DNA from: Fibrobacter succinogenes
Lineage (GTDB): Bacteria > Fibrobacterota > Fibrobacteria > Fibrobacterales > Fibrobacteraceae
Direction of reading: 5' to 3'
DNA length: 64,000 bases
Assembly (NCBI GenBank): GCA_902799745.1
Contig: CADCBQ010000036.1
Span: forward strand, 18,350 to 82,349
Part shown: one piece after another, positions 16,588 to 26,778 of the stretch
Layout of the letters: every line of letters begins with the position of its first letter
Numbering within the stretch: the first letter of the stretch is position 1
Program-made: the position numbers and the translations under genes
The notes under the pieces: model-generated
The model's input: only the letters and a program-made list of their open reading frames with translations
The model's database searches: none
Told to the model about the DNA's origin: nothing

Positions 16588-17007
16588 TTATATCAAACTA
16601 GCCTCACACGTGTCACTAGCTGATCCTAACAGCGCCGTCCACTTGTCACTATCGACTTCGAAGCCCTCGACTATAATAGGTGCACGCTCACCCATATAAG
16701 GTAGGCCACGAATGACTGAATCATCCCAATAATTGACGGCATCGGCATAGATTTCGCTCGGAGGCGCCGACGGATAGTCCTTACGCATTTCATCCATGAT
16801 TAGCCGCACACAGAGCGTTTCTGAGTACACGGCGACGGTCCGTCCTTGGCGACTTGCTGTACCGATCATAGCAGCTTCATATCCGTGCAGAAGCACGATA
16901 TCGCCGCCGTCGTCCAAATCACGCTCTCGCGCCTCTATAATCCGTTCTTGAACGATAGGCGGCAAGGATTTGATGTATTCGTCATTCTGTGTTAGTTGGT
17001 CTTTCAT
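16588..17007 (-). CDS. Hypothetical protein (139 aa)
   Basis: Not recognised. It has a charged helical N-terminus with PPIVQERIIEARERDLDDGG, then a mixed region (GYEAAMIGTASRQGRTVAVY) and no membrane segment or enzyme motif. It reads away from the integrase gene at 17205 and sits next to the repeat region, a common place for regulators, excisionases or replication-control proteins. No good ribosome binding site precedes the ATG at 17007, which lowers certainty about the start. Confidence 0.55.
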   Translation of the reverse strand: MKDQLTQNDEYIKSLPPIVQERIIEARERDLDDGGDIVLLHGYEAAMIGTASRQGRTVAVYSETLCVRLIMDEMRKDYPSAPPSEIYADAVNYWDDSVIRGLPYMGERAPIIVEGFEVDSDKWTALLGSASDTCEASLI

Positions 17008-17116
17008 TGGAATTCGACATTATCTATACCTTCCAGCAGTTTATAGTCTCCATTTTTTGCCAATCGGCCAAATGTTGCCAAGAAACGCCGTCTTTGCTAT
17101 ATTTCCCTTAAATACA

Positions 17117-17130
17117 CTACGACATCGTAG
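17117..17130. promoter_or_regulatory. Palindrome in divergent promoter region
   Basis: CTACGACATCGTAG has perfect 6-bp arms around CA and lies between the divergent genes at 17007 and 17205. A TATATT (17099-17104) is just upstream on the plus strand. An operator controlling integrase expression is inferred. Confidence 0.4.
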
Positions 17131-17174
17131 ATATACACGATTTTAACCATTCCGTCACAATAGGAGGCGCAGCT

Positions 17175-17192
17175 ATGCAGTTACTAAAATAA
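17175..17192 (+). CDS. Five-codon leader reading frame upstream of integrase
   Basis: ATG-CAG-TTA-CTA-AAA-TAA is preceded by a consensus AGGAGG at 8 nt and stops 12 nt before the integrase start, its stop codon abutting the integrase ribosome binding site (AAAGGAG). It looks like a leader that delivers ribosomes to the integrase gene or regulates it by reinitiation. Confidence 0.4.
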   Translation: MQLLK

Positions 17193-17204
17193 AGGAGTAA
17201 TCCT

Positions 17205-18425
17205 ATGAAAGACATAGTAACTGATAACGCTCGCGAATGGTGGATGTCTGCGAAGTCTAAAGGCGCAGACTACCTTAGAATCATCAAGCCAAGCCGCTAT
17301 TACGCCATAGAAGCTTGTAAGTACGGCGTCAAAGCTCGTATTGCCCAAAAATCACTCGGAACATCAGACGAAAAAGTCGCACGCAGTGTATACAGCGACC
17401 TTCTCACGACATTGGATTCCGTCGATCCCGAAGTAAACATCGAGAAGTACATCCTCCATAAATTACGGATGGCCGAATGCTGCCAAGGCAAGAAAGATTA
17501 CGAGCGACTGTATCAGTCTCGTATCAAAACCGAAAAGACCAATGCCAGCCGACTTAAGGCACACCTATTGCCTTTTTGCAAGCACTACCGCATCCGCGAC
17601 ATACGTGAACTATATCGCCGTGACAACGTCGGTAAATACCTAGAATACTTGCAAGAGACCGTCGCCGGTATCGACACCGCCAAAGCAATCGTAAAGACAA
17701 CAAAGGCGTTCTTGCATTGGTATGACTTCAAGCAAGACACGCCTCTTGTCAACCGCGATTTTATCAACGCGTACTCGCATTATGGCAAAAAACTCGGTTA
17801 TAAGCAGCCCAAGCTCAAACCATCCCTAACCAGAGATCAGTGCAAGGATATTCTAGCCACCAAAATCGTCGACATCGAACTTCGCGCCATAATCATCGCC
17901 CATCTGGTCGGAGGATTACGCGACGCAGAAATTCAAGGTCTCCGCTGGAAAGACCTAGACGCTGACGGAGGCTACATTAAAGTCATGGCAGCCAAGGGCG
18001 GTATACCCCGCTACGCGCAATTTCCCCAAATTATGCAAGAAGCCTTTAGCGACATACAGCATCATCGTACAGAGCGACTATTCCCTAATGATTACGTCTT
18101 CTCGCAGTCGTCATACGATTCCAGAAACAGAAAGATCAAGTCATTTCTTCGTGCCGCCGTCGGTGCCGTCGGTAAAGATTATGGAAGCAACTGCCTTCGG
18201 CGTTCGGGATGCGACTGCATCGACGACCAAATTCCCGGTCTTGGCGGCCGACAGCTCGGCCATGCGATCAACGACCGTACAACAGAGACGTACTACCATA
18301 ACAAGCGCAATTTCAACGCAGTCAACCAATTCTGGAACGATTTGTGGGCTGAGGTCAAAAGCGAAGGAATCCACATGGTGTATCTTTCTGACGACCAATC
18401 TAATGTCGTCAACCTCAGCGCATAG
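17205..18425 (+). CDS. Tyrosine recombinase / integrase (406 aa)
   Basis: Phage-type integrase with an N-terminal arm domain, a core-binding domain (about 95-195) and a catalytic domain. Catalytic residues: R239 (GGLRDAE), K264 (AAKGG), R332 in NCLRRSG, H353 (LGHA) and Y363/Y364 (ETYYH). The first His of the usual HxxR box is replaced by Asn329, a tolerated but less common change. It would catalyse integration or excision of the surrounding element by strand exchange. AAAGGAG lies 7 nt upstream of the start. It converges on a second integrase gene of a different subfamily. Confidence 0.9.
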   Translation: MKDIVTDNAREWWMSAKSKGADYLRIIKPSRYYAIEACKYGVKARIAQKSLGTSDEKVARSVYSDLLTTLDSVDPEVNIEKYILHKLRMAECCQGKKDYERLYQSRIKTEKTNASRLKAHLLPFCKHYRIRDIRELYRRDNVGKYLEYLQETVAGIDTAKAIVKTTKAFLHWYDFKQDTPLVNRDFINAYSHYGKKLGYKQPKLKPSLTRDQCKDILATKIVDIELRAIIIAHLVGGLRDAEIQGLRWKDLDADGGYIKVMAAKGGIPRYAQFPQIMQEAFSDIQHHRTERLFPNDYVFSQSSYDSRNRKIKSFLRAAVGAVGKDYGSNCLRRSGCDCIDDQIPGLGGRQLGHAINDRTTETYYHNKRNFNAVNQFWNDLWAEVKSEGIHMVYLSDDQSNVVNLSA

Positions 18426-18429
18426 TAAA

Positions 18430-18449
18430 GGTGCCCCTAAGGGGGCACC
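18430..18449. terminator. Hairpin between convergent integrases
   Basis: Perfect 8-bp inverted repeat GGTGCCCC/GGGGCACC with a 4-nt loop lies between the two stop codons. T-tracts are weak on both sides, so it is a probable bidirectional terminator of modest strength. Confidence 0.6.
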
Positions 18450-18456
18450 ATATCTC

Positions 18457-19497
18457 TCACAACAGATTTACAGCTTTCTCGACCGACTCATCAGTGGTAT
18501 GGCAATACACATCCATAGTCGTAGTCATTCGAGCATGTCTCATGGCTCGCGAGACCGTCTTGATGTCGACCGACTGACGTAATAAATTGGTGGCATAGCT
18601 ATGGCGGATCTTGTGATGCCCAATCTTGCCCGGATCCGAAAGACCAGCAAGCCTTACTACAGAGCGAAGCAATGCAATCAATTCGTAACTTGCTTGCGGA
18701 AATTTATCTGGCGGGAAGAGACGACCTTCGGACGAATCCGTCTTGACCTTGAGCAGCAACGCCTTGAGTTTTTCGGCGACGGGCAGCTTGTCAAATCGAT
18801 CCATCTTGCCCACCAGCTGGAATTCCCTCAAATCAGCGTCGAAGTCTTCCCATCTTAAACCCAGCGCTTCGCGATATCGCAGCCCAGCATAGACCATCAG
18901 TCCCAAAAAAAGCCTATGCAAATCAGTCGGACTCGCCGCCAAGATTTTCTCCAGCTGCTCCATAGTCCAGAATTCCTTTTCCGGTTCCGGCGGCGGAGTC
19001 TTGACCTTGACCTTAGCCCACGGCTCGAAGTCGGCCAAGTCATAGTTTCCTCGACACCAGACCAGCCATGCCTTCAACGCCTTGTATCGTTCCCTTAGCG
19101 TCTTCCGTCTATCCTGAGGGAACGAGTTTACCAAGGTCAGCAGCACATTAGGCGTAATCTCCCTAAGCGTATTCACGTTCTGCACGGCAAAGAACTTCCA
19201 GCAAGGTTTAAGGCGACCCGTATACGTCACATATGTAATATGTTTTACGGACGCATGAAGGTACAGCTTATAATCCTCGCAAGCCTTACTTATATCTACA
19301 TCCTTTAGAGACTTCTGGATCACTGGGGGCAGCAAGGCCTGCGACTGCATCGTATGCAGCCATGTCAAGGCAACCTGCTTGTTGGTCGTATGCAACGAAA
19401 TCTGTTCCGTTGGGCCACCGTCGCGAAGGGTGCACCCATACCAAGTCTTATTGCCTCTGGACTTATTGATCTGTCTTATTGAGTATTTTGTAGCCAT
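18457..19497 (-). CDS. Tyrosine recombinase / integrase (346 aa)
   Basis: Full catalytic set: R207 (YAGLRYREA), K231, H295-x-x-R298 (HHKIRHSYAT), H321 (MRHA) and Y331 (DVYCH). A core-binding domain occupies about 65-160. It is the last gene before groEL and reads inward, so it marks the right end of the element. AGGAGG (19502-19507, minus strand) precedes the start. The sequence is clearly different from the 406-aa integrase, so the two are not a recent duplication. They may act in integration and excision, or come from two elements inserted in tandem. Confidence 0.92.
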   Translation of the reverse strand: MATKYSIRQINKSRGNKTWYGCTLRDGGPTEQISLHTTNKQVALTWLHTMQSQALLPPVIQKSLKDVDISKACEDYKLYLHASVKHITYVTYTGRLKPCWKFFAVQNVNTLREITPNVLLTLVNSFPQDRRKTLRERYKALKAWLVWCRGNYDLADFEPWAKVKVKTPPPEPEKEFWTMEQLEKILAASPTDLHRLFLGLMVYAGLRYREALGLRWEDFDADLREFQLVGKMDRFDKLPVAEKLKALLLKVKTDSSEGRLFPPDKFPQASYELIALLRSVVRLAGLSDPGKIGHHKIRHSYATNLLRQSVDIKTVSRAMRHARMTTTMDVYCHTTDESVEKAVNLL

Positions 19498-19554
19498 TTT
19501 GGCCTCCTATTGTTTGGCTTGGAAGGCACAGAAACAGCACTTTTTGATGCGGAG

Positions 19555-19583
19555 TCTACAGACTGTCTTGCAAAAATCTACAG
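19555..19583. repeat. TCTACAG pair, right edge
   Basis: TCTACAG at 19555 and 19577, 22 bp apart. The first lies within GTCTACAGAC, a 10-mer also found at 43-52. This is the match to the left-edge array and marks the probable right boundary zone. Confidence 0.45.
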
Positions 19584-19732
19584 TATATCGATGAAGCTCA
19601 GCCCAGTAACGACGGACTTTCTAGCCAGGCAAGGGGGTCTGGAGAAAGTTCTACGCGAGCGTTTGTGGAAAGCAAATATAGCAAAAAGCCAAGGTTTTCG
19701 TCAAACAAACGTGTTTGCTCGATGTGTTTTAT
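19584..19732. other. Boundary zone between element and groEL, no gene seen
   Basis: From 19498 to the groEL terminator there is about 235 bp without a credible gene. It contains the TCTACAG pair and then unremarkable sequence. No copy of the tRNA-Arg 3' end is visible. The right attachment site is expected here but I cannot place it. Confidence 0.4.
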
Positions 19733-19772
19733 TCAAAAAAAACGCCCGGATCGAATTCTCGAACCGGACGTT
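19733..19772 (-). terminator. Terminator of groEL
   Basis: On the minus strand a long stem (AACGTCCGG...TTCGA with TCGA...CCGGGCGTT, with small mismatches) is followed by about eight T. It starts about 30 nt after the groEL stop. Confidence 0.8.
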
Positions 19773-19803
19773 CCATAAGGAGTAGAATCTAGCGGCTAGC
19801 CGA

Positions 19804-21450
<1,647 letters not shown>

Positions 21451-21475
21451 TTATTTAAAACCTTTTGTTGCGCTA

Positions 21476-21757
21476 TTACAGAGTAGCGATGACGTCGGAT
21501 TCCTTCACGATGAGGTAGTTTTCACCATCAACGGTCACTTCGGTGCCGCTGTACTTGCCGTAGAGAACCACGTCGCCGACCTTGACTTCCATGGCAACGA
21601 GATCGCCCTTTTCGTTCTTGCGACCCGGGCCCACGGCCACGACCTTACCCTGCATCGGCTTTTCCTTAGCGTTATCCGGGATAAAGAGACCCGAAGAGGT
21701 CTTCTGTTCGGCTTCTGCCGGCTTGACGACGATTCGATCTGCAAGAGGCTTAATCAT
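21476..21757 (-). CDS. groS: Co-chaperonin GroES
   Basis: 93-aa GroES, the heptameric lid of GroEL. It starts [15 protein letters not shown] and has the mobile-loop region [18 protein letters not shown] and the core [13 protein letters not shown]. The frame is open upstream but the start at 21757 is set by homology and by AAAGGA upstream. It forms an operon with groEL. No CIRCE inverted repeat (TTAGCACTC-N9-GAGTGCTAA) is visible upstream, so HrcA control is not supported here. Confidence 0.97.
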   Translation of the reverse strand: MIKPLADRIVVKPAEAEQKTSSGLFIPDNAKEKPMQGKVVAVGPGRKNEKGDLVAMEVKVGDVVLYGKYSGTEVTVDGENYLIVKESDVIATL

Positions 21758-22253
21758 TTTCACTTTTCCTTTTTTGTGGGCTTTTGCGCCCTGATTGAAC
21801 TTTTTAGTCCACGCTGGACTATTTTTTTTGTTTCGCCCTAGAGTAAGCAATTTCTGTGCCAAACCACTATTTGCTTGAAAAATGGCTTTTTTCGCTGAAT
21901 TTGGGCGTTTTCTAGGAACTTTCTGTATCTTTTTGAAACGCGTCGGGGTGGCTTGAAAAGGTTGTTTCAAAATGAAATACCGGGACGCCTGAAAAACAAA
22001 CTTTTTCTGTTTGTTTGGGAACTTGTCCACATTTGGTTGAAATTGAATCTAAATGTAGACTTTTTATTTTTATTACAATTCTGAAAATGCCTTTAATGTC
22101 TGCAAAATTTAAAAAATAATGTAGACTTTTTATAGAATTTTTGATTATATTTAAGGTAAGTAATTTATAGGGTGCATTTTGGAGTATTCCGAATTAGATT
22201 ACTTGTAGGATGTTTGAAACTGCTCCTTGGTCGGAGCGCAATACGGAGTGCAT
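21758..22253. other. groES / PL11 lyase divergent intergenic region
   Basis: About 500 bp of AT-rich DNA between the divergent groES and pectin-lyase genes. It must hold both promoters. A frame extends upstream of groES through here but has no homology and is not annotated. The notable item is the direct repeat at 22052/22118. TATATT (about 22147) may be the lyase -10 box. Confidence 0.5.
22052..22133. repeat. Pair of 16-bp direct repeats
   Basis: AATGTAGACTTTTTAT occurs exactly at 22052-22067 and at 22118-22133, 66 bp apart, upstream of the PL11 lyase and groES. A regulator-binding pair is possible. Confidence 0.55.
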
Positions 22254-24890
22254 ATGGGATTTGGATTGAAATCGACGACGATTGCTGCGGGGATGGTACT
22301 CGCTTTTGGTTTGTCGCAGGCTTCTGCCGTGGACCGTCAGATGGAACGTCTGACGCGTGGCGTTTTGGTTTCGAATGTTGGCTCGGGAGTTTTGGTGAGC
22401 TGGCGTTTGCTCGGTACGGATTCTCCGAATACCGAATTCAACCTGTATCGCGACGGTACAAAAATTGCGTCCATCGGAAAAACGGATGGCACCAACTATC
22501 TCGACAAGAGCGGCAAGACAACTTCCAAGTATACGGTTGCTGCGGTGGTGGATGGCAAAGAGCAGAAAGCCGAAGGTGTTTCGGTGGTGCTTGACAAGTC
22601 CGTTTCGAACAGCAATCAGTCATTCCCGTACAAGACTCTGAAGCTTGAAGTTCCTGCGGCGCAGACGATGCCGAATGGTGAAACCTGCACCTATACTCCG
22701 AACGACATGAGCACGGCCGACCTCGACGGTGATGGCGAATACGAATTGATTTTGAAATGGGATCCGTCTAACGCTCACGATAACTCGCAGACGGGTTACA
22801 CGGGCACCGTGTTTATCGATGCCTACAAGCTTAATGGCACGCGTCTGTGGCGTATTGACCTCGGTAAGAATATTCGCGCGGGCGCACACTACACGCAGTT
22901 CCAGGTGTTTGATTACGATGGCGACGGCAAGGCCGAGATGATCGTGAAGACTGCCGACGGTACGATTGACGGTACGGGCAAGGCGATTGGCGACAAGTCG
23001 AAGGATTACCGCGACGCGAGTGGTACGATTCTTAAAGGTCCGGAATACCTGACGGTTTTCCGCGGCGTTGACGGTGCCGCGATTGCGACGATTACATACG
23101 AACCGAGCCGTGATATTAACCAGCATGTAAAGGGCAAGGAAGGCCATGGTTACTGGGGCGACAACTACGGCAACCGTTGCGAACGCTACCTGGCGGCGAC
23201 GGGCTACTTGGATGGCGTGCATCCGAGTGCTATTTTTGTGCGCGGTTACTACAGCTCGGCTTACGTGGCAGCGTACGACTTTGACGGCAAGGACTTGAAG
23301 CTCCGCTGGCTCCATAAATCCGAATATCCGGGCCAGGGCCTGTATGGCGAAGGAAACCACAGCCTCCAGGCGGTGGACCTTGACGGTGACGGCTACGACG
23401 AAATCTTCTTCGGGGCTGCGGCCTTGAATCACGATGGAACGCTGCGTTACCGCACGGGCCTCGGTCATGGCGATGCCCATCACATCGGTGATCTGGATCC
23501 GGACCGTCCGGGTCTTGAATCCTGGGACGTGCACGAACACAAGGATGCCCAGTACACCGAAGAAATGCGTGCCAACGATGGCAAGATTATTTGGGGCACT
23601 CCGCAGCCTTCTGCCGAAGGTGTTGATAATGGCCGCGGTATGGCGGCGGACGTTGATTCTGAATATCGTGGCTATGAAATGTGGTCTGCGAAGGGCGGTG
23701 GAATGAAAACCGCCAAGGGTAAGCTCATTGGTACGCCTGCCGTGTCTCAGAATTTCCGTATTTATTTTGACGGTGATGAATACGATGAACTTTTGGACGG
23801 AGCTTACGTAACCAAGTTTGATTCTAAGAATAAAAAGTCGAATGTCTATTTCGATGGCCCGTCGGCTCTTGGCGCGGCGGGTTGCAATGGTACCAAAAAT
23901 ACCCCGAGCCTTGTTGCCGATTTATTCGGTGACTGGCGCGAAGAACTGGTCGTGCGTTCTGAAAAGGATCCGACCACGATGTATATTGTTTCGACTCCGG
24001 TGGAAAGCAAACTTCGCGTCTATACGCTGATGCATGATGCAACCTACCGTACGGCCGTGGCTTCTGAAAATACTGCCTACAATCAGCCGCCGCATTTGGG
24101 CTATTACCTGCCCGATATGGTCAAGTCGCTCAAACAGCCTGCAGTCTTTATGGCGGGTGAAGAACTCGCTCCGGCCGATACGACTCCGGTGGTAAACGAT
24201 GGCAAGTCTACGTTTGATGCCTCTACGCCTAAGGAAGGCGCTGGCTGGAGTGAAACGACGAATGCAGGCTTCCAGGAAAAGGGCTATTACAATTTTGAAA
24301 ACAATCTAGCTAGCTACGCCACTTGGGAAATATTCTCGCAGAAGGAAGCTAAGACAACGCTCACCATTCGCTTTGCAAACGGTGGATCTTCTGATCGCGG
24401 CATGTCTGTCAGCGTGAATGGCAAGTCTGCTGGCACGGTAAGTTTCCCAGCTTCGGGCGATTGGACGAAGTATAGCGAAGCGACAATTGATGTGAAATTG
24501 GTGCAGGGTGTGAATACGTTGAAGCTTACGTCGATGACGAGTGACGGTGGCCCGAATGTAGACATGTTCACCTTTGGTATCGATGGTGTGGAACTTTATG
24601 ATGGTACGCAGAAGATTGATACTTCGACGACAGCCTTGCCGGTTATTCCGTTCAAGAGTGGCGTAATGTTCAATCCTGCAAATGGCGTACTGTTTACCCC
24701 GAAGGCTGGCTTTGCGGAAGTTTACTTCTTCGATATGTCCGGTGCTATGCGCATGGGTGTGTCGCAGAATGTGGCTGCAGGAACGAGCGTGCTTGCGCTT
24801 GACCGCAATGTGCTCCCGAAGGGAACGTATCTCGTTAAGGTAATGCTTAACGGAAAGGCTGTTTCGACGAAGAAATTCTCGAAGCAATAA
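22254..24890 (+). CDS. Rhamnogalacturonan lyase (PL11) with CBM35-like module
   Basis: Secreted enzyme that cleaves the rhamnogalacturonan I backbone of pectin by beta-elimination. Order of parts: signal peptide (about 1-26, ending ASA), PL11 catalytic propeller (about 27-640) with RQMERLTRGV near its start and repeated calcium-type loops DLDGDGEYE, DYDGDGKAE and DLDGDGYDE, a CBM35-like module (about 670-790, GYYNFENN and FANGGSSDRG), and a C-terminal domain of about 75 aa like those used by type IX secretion. Start set at 22254 with GGAG upstream. The two following genes encode esterases with the same accessory modules. It is 878 aa. Confidence 0.92.
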   Translation: MGFGLKSTTIAAGMVLAFGLSQASAVDRQMERLTRGVLVSNVGSGVLVSWRLLGTDSPNTEFNLYRDGTKIASIGKTDGTNYLDKSGKTTSKYTVAAVVDGKEQKAEGVSVVLDKSVSNSNQSFPYKTLKLEVPAAQTMPNGETCTYTPNDMSTADLDGDGEYELILKWDPSNAHDNSQTGYTGTVFIDAYKLNGTRLWRIDLGKNIRAGAHYTQFQVFDYDGDGKAEMIVKTADGTIDGTGKAIGDKSKDYRDASGTILKGPEYLTVFRGVDGAAIATITYEPSRDINQHVKGKEGHGYWGDNYGNRCERYLAATGYLDGVHPSAIFVRGYYSSAYVAAYDFDGKDLKLRWLHKSEYPGQGLYGEGNHSLQAVDLDGDGYDEIFFGAAALNHDGTLRYRTGLGHGDAHHIGDLDPDRPGLESWDVHEHKDAQYTEEMRANDGKIIWGTPQPSAEGVDNGRGMAADVDSEYRGYEMWSAKGGGMKTAKGKLIGTPAVSQNFRIYFDGDEYDELLDGAYVTKFDSKNKKSNVYFDGPSALGAAGCNGTKNTPSLVADLFGDWREELVVRSEKDPTTMYIVSTPVESKLRVYTLMHDATYRTAVASENTAYNQPPHLGYYLPDMVKSLKQPAVFMAGEELAPADTTPVVNDGKSTFDASTPKEGAGWSETTNAGFQEKGYYNFENNLASYATWEIFSQKEAKTTLTIRFANGGSSDRGMSVSVNGKSAGTVSFPASGDWTKYSEATIDVKLVQGVNTLKLTSMTSDGGPNVDMFTFGIDGVELYDGTQKIDTSTTALPVIPFKSGVMFNPANGVLFTPKAGFAEVYFFDMSGAMRMGVSQNVAAGTSVLALDRNVLPKGTYLVKVMLNGKAVSTKKFSKQ

Positions 24891-24900
24891 ACACCTCACT

Positions 24901-24948
24901 GCCTAGCCCTGGTCTTTCGAGTGATTGATTGGGGCTAGGCTATTTTGG
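24901..24948 (+). terminator. Terminator of PL11 lyase
   Basis: Perfect 9-bp stem GCCTAGCCC/GGGCTAGGC (24901-24909 and 24932-24940) followed by TATTTTGGTTTT. The U-tract is interrupted, so partial read-through into the esterase genes is possible. Confidence 0.65.
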
Positions 24949-24956
24949 TTTTGGTT

Positions 24957-26776
24957 ATGAAGATGTTTAGTAAACTTTGGCAGAGCACGGTTGTTGCGTC
25001 GATGATTGCTGCGCCTATTGCGCTTGCGCAGGTAACGATTTACATGTGTGGTGACTCTACCATGCAGGACTGGGCCGAGGGTTACTACCCCAAGCAGGGG
25101 CAGGGCCAGGATTTCCATTTTTGGTTTGATCCGACCAAGGCTACGGTCGTGAACCGCGGCCAGGGTGGCATGTCGCTCGGTGGCGGCGGTCTTGACAAGA
25201 AGGGTAATACCGCTGTCGGCTATTACGACATGTTCTTCAAGAAGGGCTGCTCCAATGGCAACTGCATCGCTGAAAAACTCAAGGCGGGCGACTACGTCGT
25301 GATCCAGTTCGGTATTAATGACGTGAACTACAGTACCGAAGATTTCTTTGCTTCGAACATGAAAAAGATGGTGAGCGATGTCCGCGCGAAGGGCGCTTAC
25401 CCGATTATTATGAGCCCGATTCGTCGTAAGTATTACGATTCTCCGACACAGATTCATAACAGCTACCGCGGCTACCCGGCGCTGAACAAGAGTCTTTCCG
25501 AAGAACTCAACGTGCCGTTTATCGACATGAGCGAAATGGTCGCGAACTACATGATTTCTGTAGGTGAACGCTACGCGGAACAGTATGTCTTCAATTATGC
25601 GACCAAGTCTGAATACAGCAACTTGGGAAGCGACCAGACAGACGCCGTGCATTTGCAGATGAATGGTGCGAACGCTTTCGGCCACAGTGACCCGATTGTG
25701 AAAAAACTCGGTGACTATATGGCGCCGATGTACCAGGTGAGTGTGAAGGTGAGCCCCGAAGGTGCAGCCGAAGCGACTTCGATCAACGCCTATTACCCGA
25801 AGGGTATGACCGTGATGCTCAAGACTATTCCGAAGAGCGGCAAGAAGTTCTTGGGCTGGTACGATGGCAACGGCAACAAAGTGGGTGCCCCGAGCCGTTC
25901 GAACGTGAAGTCTCCTTACATTCATACGTTCGTGATGGGTAGTGCCTCGACGCAGTTCACGGCGGTTTACGAGGGCGGAACGGCGCAGAAATATACCGGC
26001 GATGGTGCCGCGTTAACTGCGTTCCCGACCACGACTCCGAAGAGCCTTGACGATGTGACCTTTGTTCCGTTTACCCCGATTGAAGGCAGCACGCAGGATA
26101 CGGTGAAAATTGACAAGGATATCAAGAAATTCTTTGAATCGGCTGGACTCAGAACGAATGGACTGGCTTTACGGGCGAAGGCTATTACAATCTGGATAAT
26201 ACGAATGCCTCGTTTGCCGCATATAAGGTCAAGTTCCCAGGCGCAGGCTACGTGACGCTTGCGGTGCGCTATGCAAACGGCGGATCGTCGGACCGTATGT
26301 TCAATGCCTATTTGGACCATGACTACCTCGTGAGTGCACCGCCGACGGGAGGTTGGGACAAGTGGGATACCGCCTACGTGGTGATGGATGCCCCGCAAGG
26401 TGAAGCCGAACTCAAGATTATGTCGCTTACAAGCGATGGCGCTCCGAATATCGATGCTTTCGGCTTTAGCATTGATGGCGTGTGCCGCGTAAGCGAAGGT
26501 TGCCCCGAGACGGATACGACCGATACTTCAACGACGGTTGTTGCAAAGACTTCGATGCCCACGGCGTTGGCCCAGTTGAATGGCAATACCTTGAAAGTCA
26601 ATGGCACGGGCAATGTTCGTATCGATGTGTTTGATATGCGCGGTCGCTTGATGGCTCGCAAGATTGCGGGTGGTGAAGTTGACTTGTCGAACTTGGTGAA
26701 GGCAAATGGCCTGTATCGCGTTATTGTTCGCCAAGGCAGCGCCAAGTATGCAACCACATGGGCAAAGGTGAAGTAA
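24957..26776 (+). pseudogene. Rhamnogalacturonan acetylesterase (CE12/SGNH), frameshifted
   Basis: The first part encodes a signal peptide (ALAQ), an SGNH esterase with GDSTMQDWA (nucleophile Ser), FGINDVNY and DAVHLQMNG (catalytic Asp-His), and an InlB-repeat-like linker domain. Near 26142-26147 the frame breaks: the sequence continues one frame off as TQNEWTGFTGEGYYNLDN, the start of a CBM35-like module, followed by the C-terminal sorting-type domain ending at 26776. Restoring one base near GCTGGACTC would give a product of about 606 aa with the same layout as the next gene. As written, a 398-residue in-frame part keeps the whole esterase domain but loses the carbohydrate-binding and sorting modules. 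It may be a base-call error or a true mutation. Confidence 0.85.
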
Positions 26777-26778
26777 GT

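Noticed and set aside
21758..22030. N-terminal extension of GroES
   Set aside because: The open frame continues upstream but GroES homology and the ribosome binding site place the start at 21757.
21758..22160. CIRCE operator upstream of groES
   Set aside because: No TTAGCACTC/GAGTGCTAA-type inverted repeat is present.
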